Shown piece by piece: positions 11,322 through 23,368 of a stretch of DNA of 64,000 nucleotides (the first letter of the stretch is position 1; every line of letters starts with the position of its first letter). Both the position numbers and the translations under genes were made by a program. Origin of the DNA: Siphlonurus alternatus (Eukaryota > Arthropoda > Insecta > Ephemeroptera > Siphlonuridae); the NCBI GenBank assembly GCA_949825025.1, contig OX463778.1, positions 8,174,733 through 8,238,732 of the forward strand, read 5' to 3'. The notes under the pieces are model-generated. The model was not told the DNA's origin and searched no databases. It saw only the letters and a list, made by a program, of their open reading frames with translations.

Positions 11322-11414
11322 GTGGCGTTGTTTCAATTTCCATTGAAAGACCTTTGCCGCAGAGTGTTTGAGGACTGCTCCTATCCTTATAACATATATG
11401 AAACGTCACAATAG
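11322..11414 (+). pseudogene. Second exon-like fossil (paralogue of 5618)
   Basis: After TTTGTTTTACAG the frame reads VALFQFPLKDLCRRVFEDCS and ends at a TAG. It is better preserved over the first 18 residues than the 5618 copy, but I see no convincing donor. A possible BTB/BACK helix exon, duplicated with segment G. Confidence 0.3.
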
Positions 11415-14400
11415 CATGGAACCATCGTCACACGACTACGAGGATGCATCGCCATCAACTTTGAAACACACGGTAATCCCCGCAGCACCGACCACAGAGT
11501 GGAAAAGCCAAATGTCGGAACATAACCTCACGGTCAATATGCACCGCCGAACAGGACCTCAATGTCCAGAAACGTGTCTTGTATTATCATACGTATAGTA
11601 TGCATATTTTATGTTATACTGATCATACAGCTACATGATTATAATACAATATTATTTTAGCATATGAGCTTCCTTATACAGTACACTATGCATATTATCA
11701 GTACGATGAAATACCATATATATATACTGTATGCATACTATCCTTTATGCATGCAGTATGTTTGATGTAAGTACCTTATATGCATTCAATATCATACAAT
11801 ATAATGCACAATGGGAAACATGCAGTATTGTATTATGATTGATAAATCATTGAAATTAATATGAGAATTAAGCCGCAGGTGAAACAGGTTGGAAAGACCG
11901 TTTTCACAATAGGTTGTTAATTATCAGCGTATATTATGAGATGAGACTTGCAATGGCTCTTATACTTGTTTTGTCTGCGGCCTCTCATATACGTATGTAT
12001 ACTGTATGCATGCATTAATTGTGTACAAAATGTATGCATAACAACTATATGCATACCAGATACCTACTTTTTTGAAAAGACTAAAGGTCAGTTGGAGAAT
12101 AAAACCTAAATAATAATCAAAACTTGGTTTTAATTTCATACAAATTAAAGTGCCCTCACAAAACTTTTTTTTTTTTTTTTTTTAATATAAATATTTATTT
12201 TTATATCATTATTTATTATCAAAACAATATCATATGCATTGCACTGAGCCAGTAATGTTATTTCTCGCAAATTCGCGGTGAATATGCGCGCATATCAGGT
12301 GGTCACGTGATTGCCATTTTGATTATTTTGAAAGTATCTTTCGCGCATATGCGCGCATTTTCGAGCATATTAACATGCGCATATTAACGGACAAATCTTC
12401 GCGCGAATTTCACATCACTGCACTGAGCAGCCACATCCCCTTTTGCAATGTTGCCTCTAGACAGAAGCAGCCAATGGGATGGCAGCAGTCACACAAGGAA
12501 AGTTAATAATTTCTAAACATTGGCTATATGCAAAAGTTTCAGCCAATCCCAGCTTCCCTACTTTAATAGACCGCTTTCCACCAATGGTAGACTTGCATTT
12601 TCCAACCAACATTCAAGCTTGAAAACAAAACAGCTGTTGAAGGTGGTCATCATAAACATTCGGACCGTAAGTAGAATTTTTAAGTATAAAAAATGGGAAA
12701 AGTAGCACTACAAAGTTGTGCATTGAATGTCTATGTATCAGAAAACACAAATCATAACCTACCAAAAGATGAACTGAGAGAGGAGATCCCCTAGCCGTGG
12801 AGTCGCACAACACAAGGTCACCGAAGTCCACATTTGTGATTCGAAGTCCATGATAGAGGGTCATAACACATCAAAATAAAACGTAATACGCTGCAATAGC
12901 ATGGCATCCTCACTACACAGCCACGACAGCACACCACGCACAAACACTGGAACACACGGTGATTCACAATGCAGACCAAACGGTACCGTACAGAGTAATT
13001 TTCGAAACATATCCTCACGGTCAATGTGCACTGTCTGAACAGTGCACAATGTCCGAAACCGAACACGACTCGGCAGCAACACAAGTTCACGGTACAAAGA
13101 TGCCCACCGCCCACACCCTCCGCAGGGCTGCGGAAGACCTCGGAGGCCAAAAAACCCCAAAATTCCAAAACTGAAAATTCACCCCCAGCCCCCCCCCGGA
13201 CGTGGATTTTTTATTATTTTTCTGGTTATGGCGGCAACCCCCAGGAACCCCCAGGAAAATTTCCGTCAGGTTCCGGACACCCCAGACGCTCCGTCATCGC
13301 TTTCTTCGGTCCCGGACTTGAAAAGCACAGGATTTTTGGGGTCTGAAAAGTGATGTTTAATAATAAGGATTAGTAATTTTTCATACGCGATGATCATGGC
13401 AAAGGTATATTTTATAAAAGGATATAATTGTAATTATTATATTCATATATAATAGATTTCTGCGTAAAATTTCTGTAGAAACATGAAGGACGCCCGAGCG
13501 GGCAATTACTAATAATATCTGGTTGTTTCCTCCTTTGACCACCCGGCTTTGTATTGGCACTGCCCGCACTGCATTGCTTGGAGACCACTTCGGTCTCTGG
13601 GACTAATATATGAGGAAGCGTCACACCCTGATAACGCATCGCTCAGGAGAGGTTCTACCTGTTAATGCCAAGCTTATTAGTGCAATATAGCCGCAAAGAC
13701 AGCGGCTAGCATCAGCTAGAGAGGCGCGTCTTCGGAAACTGATGTGGCAAGGTTAACGAACCGCGGTTTACCATTTGGTGGATAGCTATTTGCCCCAAAA
13801 TACCAACCAATCAATCAAAAGCTATCTACAGAGCGCCATGGCAAGGTGCGATTTCCTGGTGTCTCGAGCATAGAACTGGCTGCAGTCTATGCCTTAATTC
13901 CTCTTCGTATGTCGGCACTACTATAAGAAATATCCCTCCCGCATCTTAAGTGTTGACCTCAGCAGTGTATGGTGCCCGTGCAAACACCCACCCTATACAT
14001 TTTTTTTATAATTTATAACACACACACTGTTAAAAATAGCAAAACAAAATATACCTACAAAAACTTTAATTTATAATACGAAACATCTTCCTCGTTCTCC
14101 ATTATAAATATTGATTATGACGCTAAAATGCTGGGGATAATATAAACAAGCATTTTATTAATTTTCAAGCAGCGCCTTGTGGGTAGGCAAATTCTTGATC
14201 ATCTTTGCGTGGCAGCGCAGCATCAAACTAGAACTACTACATGAGATGACGTCAATCTGTGAATTTTGTTGGAAAATGCATAAATTTACAAGAAATTCTG
14301 GTGTTTTAATTATCATTGATGGAAAAGCGAAACATTAATATAACAATTAATATTTAATTATTTATGTATAATTATATAAATATACACTCTAATACACCAT

Positions 14401-15007
14401 TATAGCTAATTAAATTAAAGAGTATACATTCATAGTTTGTAATTAAGACAAGCGTAAAAAAATGCTCATTATCTCATTACCCTTAATGATATTAGTATTA
14501 ATATCAGTATTAATACTGATATTAGTATTAGTGATATTTATTGATGTTTAATATTTATATTGCAGTAATTGATTCTTTAATTGTTTTTTTTTTTCCCTTT
14601 GTACTGTGTTTTCAGGGAGCGACTTGTCGTTCTTATTGGACTGTTTGTAAATCTCCTGATGCCTTTGACTTGTTATTTTGTATTCATGAGGGAAATATAA
14701 TAAATAAACTAATAAAATCTTACGCCGTTCATATAGTAAAATGAAAGTGACTACTAAAATCACAATAATAACAACGACAACACAGCGACGCATTTGTTCT
14801 TAACGCCTGTAAAGTAGTCGACTTGTTGTACATTGATGTTACAAAAGTTGCATAAATTTCAGGCGTTCTCATATTTTGCATCCACTGAAGTACAAATAAT
14901 CGAACTTTATTTCTGATTTATTCAACAATCTTTATTAGTATATTTATTTTTAGAATTATATAGATTGCATAATATCATGCTGCATCGTAAAGTAAATATA
15001 GTTTACC
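11415..15007. other. Non-coding stretch
   Basis: No gene recognised. 11590-12080 is rich in TATGCATAC-type palindromes; 12290-12390 has repeated ATATGCGCGCATAT-like palindromes. Two blocks around 11390-11580 and 12890-13080 resemble each other (AATAGCATGG.., ACACACGGT.., CCTCACGGTCAATGTGCA). 13180-13290 is C-rich with CCCCCAGGAAC repeats. 14000-14950 is very AT-rich with alternating GATATTAGTATTA motifs at about 14488-14535. Confidence 0.4.
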
Positions 15008-15358
15008 GAGCATGGTGGCGCAGTGGTAGCGCTTCTGACTGGTAATCAGAAGGTCGTGTGTTCGAATCCTACTGGGAGCTATAGGTGAAAAGATCGAGAG
15101 GTCTGAACCTTCGCTGTCTGGTTAGAGACGAGCCACTGCCACATGCATTCGGGAGGTGTTTAGAACGTGTTCTGACACCGACCATCCTGACTTGGGGTTT
15201 TCCATGGTTCCCCCTCGACTACAATGGCTAATGCCGGGATGGATAAAATAAGTCGGCCATGGACGCAGTGCAAACTACATCACCTGTCGATAAGACTCTG
15301 TCTTGACGGGACAAGAATACGGAGATGCACACAAGCAAAAAAAAAAAAAAAAAAAAAA
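15008..15358 (+). mobile_element. tRNA-derived SINE with poly(A) tail
   Basis: The head has tRNA-like A and B boxes: TGGCGCAGTGGTAGCGC and GTGTTCGAATCC, with a loop CTGGTAA between TCTGA/TCAGA arms that would place GGT (Thr) as anticodon. It is followed by about 250 bases of non-tRNA body, including GGGTTTTCCATGGTTCCCCC, and ends in about 22 A residues. Flanking AAATATAG on both sides may be the target duplication. An RNA polymerase III transcript copied by a LINE is the expected biology. The CCA-end stem does not pair well, so it is not a functional tRNA gene. Confidence 0.8.
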
Positions 15359-16559
15359 TATAGATTTTAATTTAATGAAACATTGTAATATATATATATT
15401 CCATCAAATAAATATTAGTACACAGCAATTACATATAACTTCATCAAGATCACCACAGTAAATTTTAATCTTTATATTATTACTATTTTCAACTTTTTTA
15501 ATTAAGGGTAAGATAACGCCACCAATGGAAATGGATATGATATTTGTTTTGTAAAATTTGATTCTTAACTATGTGTAGGATATTTAATTTGATAAAATTC
15601 AATAAAAAAACAACCTTATTAAATATTCATAAAAAAAATGAACAATTTAGATATTGGATAAAACTCACGAGGGGAATTCTGATCCAAGTGTCTTGCAGTC
15701 AATGAATAGAATTCTTGGCAAGGCCATAACAGATTTAAAGAATTGTGTTGGTGAGACATCGAATAGTAGCATGTGTGCCCCACAGTCAGGCAAAGCTCAG
15801 AAATGTGAGCCACAGCGTCGGTTCTTTTCAACAAAACGAAAACGAACTAGCACGAACGAGGCACGAGCTTTAAAAAAATGCAAGCCAATTAACAGAAGCT
15901 GAGAATGTTAGAGAATGAGATGTTACATGACGTTGACAGAGAGGTTCTTAATATTCATACTGGGAATGATCATATGTACTAGAGAGAATGAGTTGTACAC
16001 TTAACTATGTTGTTTTAATTATTGACTATTTGATAAGCTAGCTATGCTTCGTCATGTTAAAATTTCACCAAATGTTTTGTGTGTTGAAATTTATTACTTA
16101 TTGATACTGAAAATAAATTTGTATTATTATGCTGAATGTAGTTAGAAAGTGTGGATGTAATAGAATTTAATCTATATGTTACGATAGATATAATACCATT
16201 TTTATTTTTTTATGTATTACTTCATACACTAAAAAAATCATACATGGCAATCCTTTGAATGTACTTTTTATTCACTATATTACCACTTTAATACAAATGT
16301 TTCTCATAGGCTCTCATAGAATGGCTATTTTAAATTATTTTATTTCTTGAAACTTTTAATTCAAAGTTAATTCCTTCTGTATAGCGCGAAGATAATATTT
16401 CGGCTACTATAATATAATAATTTTGCTATGTTTGAATCGTTTTGAATAGATCCCGCAAAAGCGCGCCAACGCCATCGCACGAGCCGACCCGAAAGCCCCC
16501 GAGAGTCCCCGAACAGAGAGGAGCCAAGGCGGCCAAGGCTCCGGCAAGCCGCAAGTGTT
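15359..16559. other. AT-rich stretch with one small reading frame
   Basis: Contains a lone family-A terminus (TTAAGGGTAAGATAACGCC at about 15502) without a partner, and a GC-rich patch at 16440-16555 with no domain. Apart from the frame listed at 15654 I see no gene. Confidence 0.4.
15654..15902 (+). CDS. Small hypothetical reading frame
   Basis: 82 codons, MDKTHEGNSDPSVLQSMNRI..., with a basic segment RRFFSTKRKRTS near the C-terminus. The composition is protein-like and more GC-rich than its surroundings, but I recognise no family. It could be an exon remnant of a transposon or host gene; there is no clear splice or promoter evidence. Confidence 0.2.
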   Translation: MDKTHEGNSDPSVLQSMNRILGKAITDLKNCVGETSNSSMCAPQSGKAQKCEPQRRFFSTKRKRTSTNEARALKKCKPINRS

Positions 16560-17521
16560 TCACCTCTAATGTTTTTTTTCTGACGTTGCGCAGTTGAAGA
16601 GTTTTTGTGATTTTACTTCTAATGCGCATAAAGAATACGAACAGCTACATCTTTACGGCTACCACCAATCGTTAAAAATCAGCTGATAAGATGCGCGCAT
16701 TTGTATGTTTATTATCTGCAAGGATCCTCCATGATTATCTGGTTTATATCAAAGGATTTTGTATGTACAAGATCCTTGGTTTATATCCGGACGTGTTTAT
16801 ATTTGTCTGTGTTTATATCCAGCTAGAGTTCTCTGGTTTATTTATATGTCTAAAAAATTCAATAAGAAAAAGTGGCTCCAGTCATACTGAAATTTACCAA
16901 AGAAGTAAAGTATAAAAGCAGGTAAACATTTGCAATCATAAATATCATGTACAAACAGACAAAGCAGGGGGAGGAGGATTTTTTGTAGATGTTAAAAAAA
17001 AGTGTTTTTTTAGCATGTATCAAATTGTATGTACTGTATATATTATGTACCTTCTGCAGCCCTGGACTCCTTTGAGAGTGGTTATATGGGTATGTATATC
17101 GGTGGAGGGGATTTTTTAAGTCGAGATATTTTAAGAAATGTTTAAAGAAATGGGATATTATTTTTTTAAAAGATATTTTAAGAGATGTTTTAAAAGATAT
17201 TTTAAGGATTCTTTACTTATAGCTCTTGGACATTGGTCAAACCGGTGGCTAAACGTATTGTCATGTGCTTATAAAGGAACGTTGAGAGATAGGGAAAAAC
17301 AGTACAGTATATAATACTGTAAGTTTCTCTGTGGTCCCATACTGTTTAGGTACCATTTAAACAAATGTTCCGCACGGTGCTAAATTCGTCCATATATTTG
17401 AGTGTGTTCTTTCCGGATTTGACGGTGATTGGGGATTTTATTGTGATAATTTTCGTGATATCTAAAAGTTTATTTTTACCTAGAATTTAAGATTTTTCAA
17501 ATTTCCGTACACCGCACTAAA

Positions 17522-18296
17522 ATGTTGTTCAAAATATTTTTCGAAGCAGTTGTAGGATTTGTAAGTAAGAATGTACAAGATAAACCAGAGCTGCAGGACT
17601 TTTGGGAGAAATACAAACTTTTACATTCTGATGAAGATCGTTACAATTTTCTCAAACCAATATTAGAAAGTCTGAAATTTCCAGAGGTTCCTGCTTCTCT
17701 TCAGAGAGAAAAATGTTCAGTGAAGTCTCAAGAACTGAGAGAAGCTGGTAATGTCTATTTTGAACAAGGCAAACTTTGCTCTGCTCTTCGTTCATACACT
17801 GAAAGTATTGCCTTTGCACCACCAAATTCTGAAACCCTTTGCCTTGCTCATGGTAATCGTTCTGCTGCTTTAAAGAGTTTGGGTCTCTTGCGAGAGAGTG
17901 TGCGGGAGATTGACTGTGCCCTTGCACTTGGCTATCCTGCCAGCCTGGCCCACAAGCTACACCAGCAACGTGCAGAGTGCCTCGCCCTGCTAGGTGAATA
18001 TGAGCAGGCGGTACAGAGCTTTGCTGCGGCCAGCTCGAGTCTTGACCAAGCCGGTCTTGATCCCGCAGAGAGAGACAAGATAAACAGTGAGCTGAAGGAG
18101 AAGAGTGAGGCCTGCAAACTGGCAGCCAAGACTCCTAACCTGGCCAAGCTTACGTTGGACAGCCCTGCAAAGAAGGAACCACCACCATTGTCTTACGGAA
18201 TTAACACTGGATTGAACGGAGCGTCAGACTGCATTGCTCTGCAGTACAACGAAAAGTATGGACGTCACCTTGTGGCAACCAGAGACATTCAGCCAG
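17522..18296 (+). CDS. SMYD4-like gene 1, exon 1 (TPR and SET-N)
   Basis: 775 bases ending CAGCCAG before GTGAGAG (phase 1). Encodes MLFKIFFEAVVGFVSK.. through ..ATRDIQP. The length is identical to exon 1 of gene 2. Confidence 0.85.
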
Positions 18297-21111
18297 GTGA
18301 GAGACTCATTACCTAACTTTATCTCTGCATGTAGAAAATAGTGGAGAATGCAGTATTTGCCAAACAGAGTATACTTGTGTTGACTTTAATTTAAGTTTTA
18401 TTAATTTCAGGAATGGATAAAAAAAAATTCATTGCAAAAATTAATGTTTATGAAATGAATTGCGTGAATGAATTATGCTACTCTGAATCTTCTCAGATTG
18501 TTCTGAGACCGGGATTTTTTTTTTTTTTTTTTTTAAACTAATTTTAAGCTGTCAACTTGACGTTACCGAACATGGTCCTACCGTTTACTACCAAGAAAAT
18601 ATTGGGTGCATGTAAGATCCCACACGGAGTAATTTCTCTAATTTCTCTATTGCCAATTGTTAACTTCTAATAAATCCCTGCACACAAGTTTAAAATTATG
18701 TTTTGGCACTAATCTTTTTTATGTTTACTGGGCTAAAAAATTTATTAGCAGACTGATTTTAGTTTATTTGATGAGAGTCTAAAAAGTTTCACTGTAGTTG
18801 TGAATTAACTTGAGAGTGAGAAAACTTTCGCAGAAGTGGTTTTAGAGGAAGCCAAAAAACTTTTCTTTAGCAAACAAACATCCATGTATGGCGACCAAAT
18901 CAGCTGGTAACAGCTTACCATTAAAAGTATCGGCTTCGCCCCCTGGAGGCGTCATTCTCATTCCTTAATAAAATAATGGATAGGGCCTAGATGCCTCCAG
19001 AGGGCTTGTGTATGTATTGTGATTTACTGGATTTTGTGATCACCTTTCCAATGATTCTGGTCGGTACATAAAATACCCGGTAGTTGTAATTATGGCTGTA
19101 GCCGTATTAATTTCTTATTTAAAAAGACCTAACAAATGAATTTGCTGACAAACCGTTCTTTTCTCCCAGGAGACATCGTGATTGTGGAGCAGCCATATGC
19201 AGCTTTCTTGAAGTTTGATTGTGTCAACCCGGGAAATTGTGATCACAGTGCCCACTGCAGCTACACTCATTGCAGTCACTGCTTTGAGCGATGCCCAACA
19301 CTGCTGCCGTGCCCCAAGTGTGTCTGGGTGAGTTGATCATTACTTTTTAATTATATTATTACAGCAACACAAATAGAGGCTTCAAGACAACTGATTTTGC
19401 GGTGTTCCCACCGTCCCATCTAAACCTACAGTATGTAAAAAAAAATCGAAATCACTTTTTTGGCATTAAAACGTTTTTTTAGAGGAACATGAGTTCTTGA
19501 ATCATTATCAGAAGATCTCTAAATGGGGGGGGGGGGGGGTAGGAGATGGTTACAAATTAATAGCTTTAATAAGTACTTAGAAAGAATTCAAATTTTTTAA
19601 CATGGAGGCTTATGGAGAAAATTTTCCCGCTGGGGAACACTTGAAGCCTCTATTACAAATTATCCCTTATTTATTTTAAAATATGGCTGCTTACTCATAA
19701 TTTATTAAAATCTTAAATTTAGTATTCTATGTCAACATGCAAATGCCTTTTCTTTCAACTTGCTGTGGTACCTTAAAGTGCACCTCCTATAAAAGGTAAT
19801 AATACTGCACTCTCCAGGAAGCACTTGAACAATGTTGAAAAACAAGTTTCGTCATTGGTAACCACCCAACCATAGTTAAATACGTAATATAATTTGCCAA
19901 ATTGTTGTATCATGTTTTATAAAAGCAAATAAATCTTCATCTTCTGGGAAGATATGAAAATAATAATCTGACAACATTAAAATTAAATTTTGTGAGACTT
20001 GTAACCAGTATAAAAGAACTGTGAAGTAGGCCTGTATCGCACAGGTCAATAAAATTCACTTGGTGACTTTGGTATTACAAGCACGGTACCCTTTGTTGAC
20101 CCTAATGGTTCTCTGTGTCCTCAGGCCATGTTCTGCAGTGAGGAGTGTCGTCAAGCTGCTCACTACCACGACTTCGAGTGCTCCCTGGTGCCCACGCTGA
20201 TTGCCTGGGACATGGGCTCCCACTCCTTCTACCTGCTTCGTGTTCTCTCAGTCACGGGCATAGCAACCATCCTGGAGTATCTGGACAACATTCCGAGCAG
20301 CAGCGACCCTCGGACCAGGGGCTTCACCAGAGACAAACTGCTCCCGAACTTCAACGCCTTCTACAATCTCGTGAGCAACTCAGAGCTGAGAAACCCATTT
20401 GACATGCTACAACGTACTTTAGCATCCTGGTGCCTTGTTAAATTTATGGGAGATTTGATACCTGATCCTGATAGATTTGGAGCACTATTTCTACATTTAT
20501 TGCAAATAATTTCAGTTAATTCTGAGAGCAATAAAGAGTCTTATTTGAAACCAGGTAGTAATGATTATGATTTAATTAGTATTGGAGGTGGAATTTATGC
20601 AACATTTAGCTATTTAACTCATTCTTGTGATTTTAATTGTGAGAGAATTACAGTAGGCAATTTAAAGGTGGTTCAAGCAATACAGCCTATAAGTAAAGGT
20701 TCCATGTTGACAAATACATACCACAGTAAATTTCTGCATCATACCAAGCTGCAACGCAGGTCTTACTTGTTGTCTCGCTATCAGTTTGAATGCCACTGTG
20801 AGGCTTGCGATGAAGACTGGCCAATGTTGCCTGAGTTGGCTGCTCAGGGTATGCTACCTGGCAACATGCCAAAGGGTAAGATCAGAAGTGCGTGCGAGAA
20901 AGCCTTGCGTGACATGCAGGATGTGGTCCAGAGTGATAAACAGCTGAGTGGTAGACATCTGAGTGAGAAAGACTTGGCAAGAGTCAAGTCTCTGTTGGTT
21001 ATGTTGTACAAGGCAGGCTGTAAACTCAGTTTTGCCTATTATTTATTTGTCGAAATTTATAGGGATGCTTTACAACAGAAAGGAAACCAACATCAAGACA
21101 AATCCCTTTAA
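17522..21111 (+). CDS. SMYD4-like protein (TPR, SET, MYND), gene 1
   Basis: Exons 17522-18296, 19170-19327 and 20125-21111 join in frame to 639 residues plus stop. Residues about 70-175 form TPR-like helices (ELREAGNVYFEQGKLCSALR). The split SET domain begins near 235 (ALQYNEKYGRHLVATRDIQPG). A complete MYND zinc finger spans 293-330: C293/C296, C306/C309, C315/C319, H326/C330. The SET core continues at 465 (GGGIYATFSYLTHSCDFNC), and the cysteine-rich post-SET is C534/C536/C539. SMYD proteins methylate lysines; SMYD4 members act in heart and muscle in animals, and arthropods have expanded this family. The cofactor motif NHSC.PN is here THSCDFN, so activity is uncertain. The start is the first ATG of a long frame and is shared with the paralogue. 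An AATAAA lies 21 bases past the stop. Confidence 0.85.
18440..19010. mobile_element. Degraded family-B MITE in intron 1 of SMYD4-like gene 1
   Basis: GAATTATGCTACTCTGAATC, TCAGATTGTTCTGAGACC and GCTTCGCCCCCTGGAGGCGT mark a diverged, interrupted family-B element. It starts roughly 130 bases after exon 1, the same position as the element in gene 2 (30110). Confidence 0.6.
19170..19327 (+). CDS. SMYD4-like gene 1, exon 2 (first half of MYND)
   Basis: 158 bases between TTCTCCCAG and GTGAGT. Encodes DIVIVEQPYAAFL and the first two zinc-binding cysteine pairs of the MYND finger (HCSHCFERC, LPCPKCVW). Confidence 0.85.
19373..19654. mobile_element. Family-D MITE in intron 2 of SMYD4-like gene 1
   Basis: The termini are ATAGAGGCTTCAAG and CTTGAAGCCTCTAT. 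Interior blocks GGTGTTCCCACCGT, TCTAAACCTA and ACATGG.GGCTTATGGAGAA match copies at 42482 and 46440. It is absent from intron 2 of gene 2, so it inserted after the duplication (or was lost there). Confidence 0.8.
20125..21111 (+). CDS. SMYD4-like gene 1, exon 3 (second half of MYND, SET core, post-SET)
   Basis: Starts AMFCSEECRQAAHYHDFEC after GTCCTCAG and ends ..HQDKSL with TAA. It holds the rest of the MYND finger, the SET core and FECHCEAC. Base composition changes within the exon from GC-rich (to about 20390) to AT-rich (to about 20740). Confidence 0.85.
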   Translation, partial: AMFCSEECRQAAHYHDFECSLVPTLIAWDMGSHSFYLLRVLSVTGIATILEYLDNIPSSSDPRTRGFTRDKLLPNFNAFYNLVSNSELRNPFDMLQRTLASWCLVKFMGDLIPDPDRFGALFLHLLQIISVNSESNKESYLKPGSNDYDLISIGGGIYATFSYLTHSCDFNCERITVGNLKVVQAIQPISKGSMLTNTYHSKFLHHTKLQRRSYLLSRYQFECHCEACDEDWPMLPELAAQGMLPGNMPKGKIRSACEKALRDMQDVVQSDKQLSGRHLSEKDLARVKSLLVMLYKAGCKLSFAYYLFVEIYRDALQQKGNQHQDKSL

Positions 21112-21131
21112 AGATACAAAATATATACATA

Positions 21132-21137
21132 AATAAA
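21132..21137 (+). terminator. Candidate poly(A) signal of SMYD4-like gene 1
   Basis: AATAAA 21 bases after the stop codon. It is very close to the stop but is the first canonical hexamer. Confidence 0.45.
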
Positions 21138-21359
21138 TTATACTCGTGCATTAAAAAAATATATATATTATTCAGCGTACAGCTGTTATCTCAGTTTTTA
21201 AATGTATGATAAGAAATGTTGCAACCGTGTAATTTATTTAAAAAAACATCAAAGACAATAACAACAATAACAAGCCCAATGTTGAAAATATTTCCACACA
21301 TGGAAGTTATGAAATATATATATCTTAAAATGTTCTTCTCTACAAACTCTATCAGTAGC

Positions 21360-21720
21360 TAAAATATTAGTTCTAATAGAGGACATAAAGGACCAAGAGA
21401 TGGCGCTGACATCTGCAAATTTTGCTCTTTGCATCGAGGATACGGCAATACCTATAGCATGGGGAGAATCACAAAAATTATCAAATATATAGGAAAGAAA
21501 TCACTTACGAAGTTGAAATATTTTTTTATATTTCTCCGAAAGTGTTTGACAACTAATTATGGTGTTGTCATTTCTATAAAATTATGCTGTGGCTACTGAT
21601 AGAGCATTTACATGATTTGACAATGTTAATCATGTACAACAATCCTCGCCAGACGCACGTAGTTCCAGCAGTTACTACTATATAGGGGGCGCACTAACTT
21701 TATGACTCCAATAAAAGTTC
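21360..21720 (-). repeat. Dispersed repeat F, copy 1
   Basis: Blocks such as ATAGAGGACATAAAGGACCA, TTTGCTCTTTGCATC, GTTTGACAACTAATTATGGT and CAGACGCACGTAGTTCC reappear, reversed, at about 50945-51300. The two are long, similar copies of one mobile repeat in opposite orientation. No protein is evident. Confidence 0.75.
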
Positions 21721-23368
21721 AATTTCATTAAAAAAAAATTCATAACTCGAAAACTTAATACTGTACATAGAATTTGTGTACCTGATATTTTAGCTACTGA
21801 TAGGGTATGTAGTGGAAAACATTTTAAGAATTTTTTAAAAAAGAATTCACAATTAAAATAATAAAATAATTAAGAATTCATGATTTTCATGTGTGGGATT
21901 TTTTTTTTTTTTAAACATTGGGCGTGTTACTCTAACTTATACCGTACCCTTAACGCAGTATATTCATCGTCAGGGTAGAGAAATATCCCCTCAATCTGCT
22001 AATTGGGTCCTTCCCCTTGTAGTTAATTAAAAGCTTTTCGTAACTTTTTCATGTGCTGGGGATTTAAAAGAGCCCTTGAGTGCTTGCCATGTATATATAC
22101 AAATTTATTTATTACTTATAATATATTTTTTATATGGTGAGGCAGTGTCGTATTCTCTTTGAGATGCATTTTAGTATTGGGGGACATGCTTAATTCCCGG
22201 AATGTGTTTGATATTTTTACCCCTTTTTGAGTAGTTTAATTCGTGCATCTGTTCTTTTACTGTGGTTGTTTTTTGTAAAATGAAAACTTATATAGATGTA
22301 TTTAAGATTTTAGTGACAAATTGTTACTTTAATTGTTAAAGTTAAAAAAATTATGGTTGCCAACGAACTTAATATTTAGATAATGTCAGATAAAGTTAAA
22401 TTTATGCTTATTTCATGGCTTTTGCCAAAATTATATATTTTAATACTTAGCAAATGATGAGTATAATATTATATATTATTAAGAAATCTATTCTGTGTGC
22501 ATGATATTGATAATTTTATAAATTACTGAAAATAATTGGTCAAAAAACAATTTTCCTTTATAAAATTTCATTAAATTAAGTGTGTGAGTTTGCCAGCTTC
22601 AAAACTGGATATTATCACGTGAAATTTAACTCATAATTCCTGGATTTCAGTTATAACAGTGAGGTGTTGTGATAAAAGATTTATAGAGTTTATATTTGAG
22701 GATCGATGTATGAATTGCAGTCGCTACCTCGGAATATTTCTCACTTACAGCCTTATTGTTAATTTAATCACCGTACCATGTAAAAATAACACAGGGCATG
22801 GTGATTAACAGGCTGCAAAAATGAAATTTCCAAAACTTGTGATTTCATAATTATGTCACTTTCATAATTGAATTATTAATTATTTTTATTTGTTTGCTTG
22901 TTTGTTTATTTATTTGTTTATTTATTCACATTAAATATCAGTTAATTTGATACATTAATTGTGTCTACATACATATATTATAATTATAATACTGTACATA
23001 TATATAGCAATTGATTATTGTGGATTCAAGAGTATATAAAACTTTTGAAACTGTAATACTGTTTGTTCCTTCAAATCACACTGAACGTTAACTTTTTAAA
23101 TGTCAATGCTTCAGTTATGATTGTTATGAAGGCATCATTATTAGGACAAAGCGGAGGAATTAAGATTTTCAAGGTGCTAATTAACCAGTTGCATGAGTCA
23201 CGTGGCAATTTTTTTTTTCTTTTTTTACTATTCGCACTACAGCGGTAATTTTCAAATTGAACGGGTCTTTCGCCATACGTCATAATACAATTAATATGAC
23301 GTCATTGCAATATGATCGTGTAGGCAAAACATTGTCAGCGGCATAGTATAGTAGATATATATATATAC
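21721..23368. other. AT-rich stretch without a recognised gene
   Basis: 21721-21960 contains pieces of a family-A element (CTGATATTTTAGCTACTGAT, ending CCCTTAA at 21954). 22590-22890 is the end of the segmental duplication. 22890-23060 is (TTTA/TTTG)-rich. 23350-23390 is a TA/CATA microsatellite. Confidence 0.4.

Larger units (their letters stand above)
7345..11375 (+). repeat. Segment G, copy 2 (interrupted)
   Basis: Second copy of the 4757-5640 segment, split at 7422/10757 by a 3,334-bp insertion. Downstream of the insertion the order of blocks is the same as in copy 1, including the TTAA element, a C-rich patch and the acceptor-like TTTTACAGGTGGCGTTGTTT. The stretch 6870-7345 just upstream contains nothing I recognise. 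Confidence 0.8.
16560..22890 (+). repeat. Segmental duplication, copy 1 (holds SMYD4-like gene 1)
   Basis: The upstream edge is visible as TTTTTTCTGACGTTGCGCAG / AATGCGCATAAAGAATA / ATCTTTACGGCTACCA, matching 28440-28550. The downstream flank matches copy 2 through CCTGGATTTCAGTTATAACA and GGTGATTAACAGGCTGCAA (22805) to about 22890. Homology therefore covers promoter, gene and about 1.7 kb of 3' flank. Confidence 0.75.

Noticed and set aside
11599..12070. TATGCATAC palindromes as possible operator sites
   Set aside because: Frequent throughout AT-rich parts of the window and not tied to a gene.
15008..15080. Functional tRNA-Thr gene
   Set aside because: The ends do not form a proper acceptor stem, and the sequence continues into a SINE body with a poly(A) tail.
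21721..21960. Complete family-A element 3' of SMYD4-like gene 1
   Set aside because: Only the right end (CCCTTAA) and inner blocks are clear; I could not find a matching left terminus.
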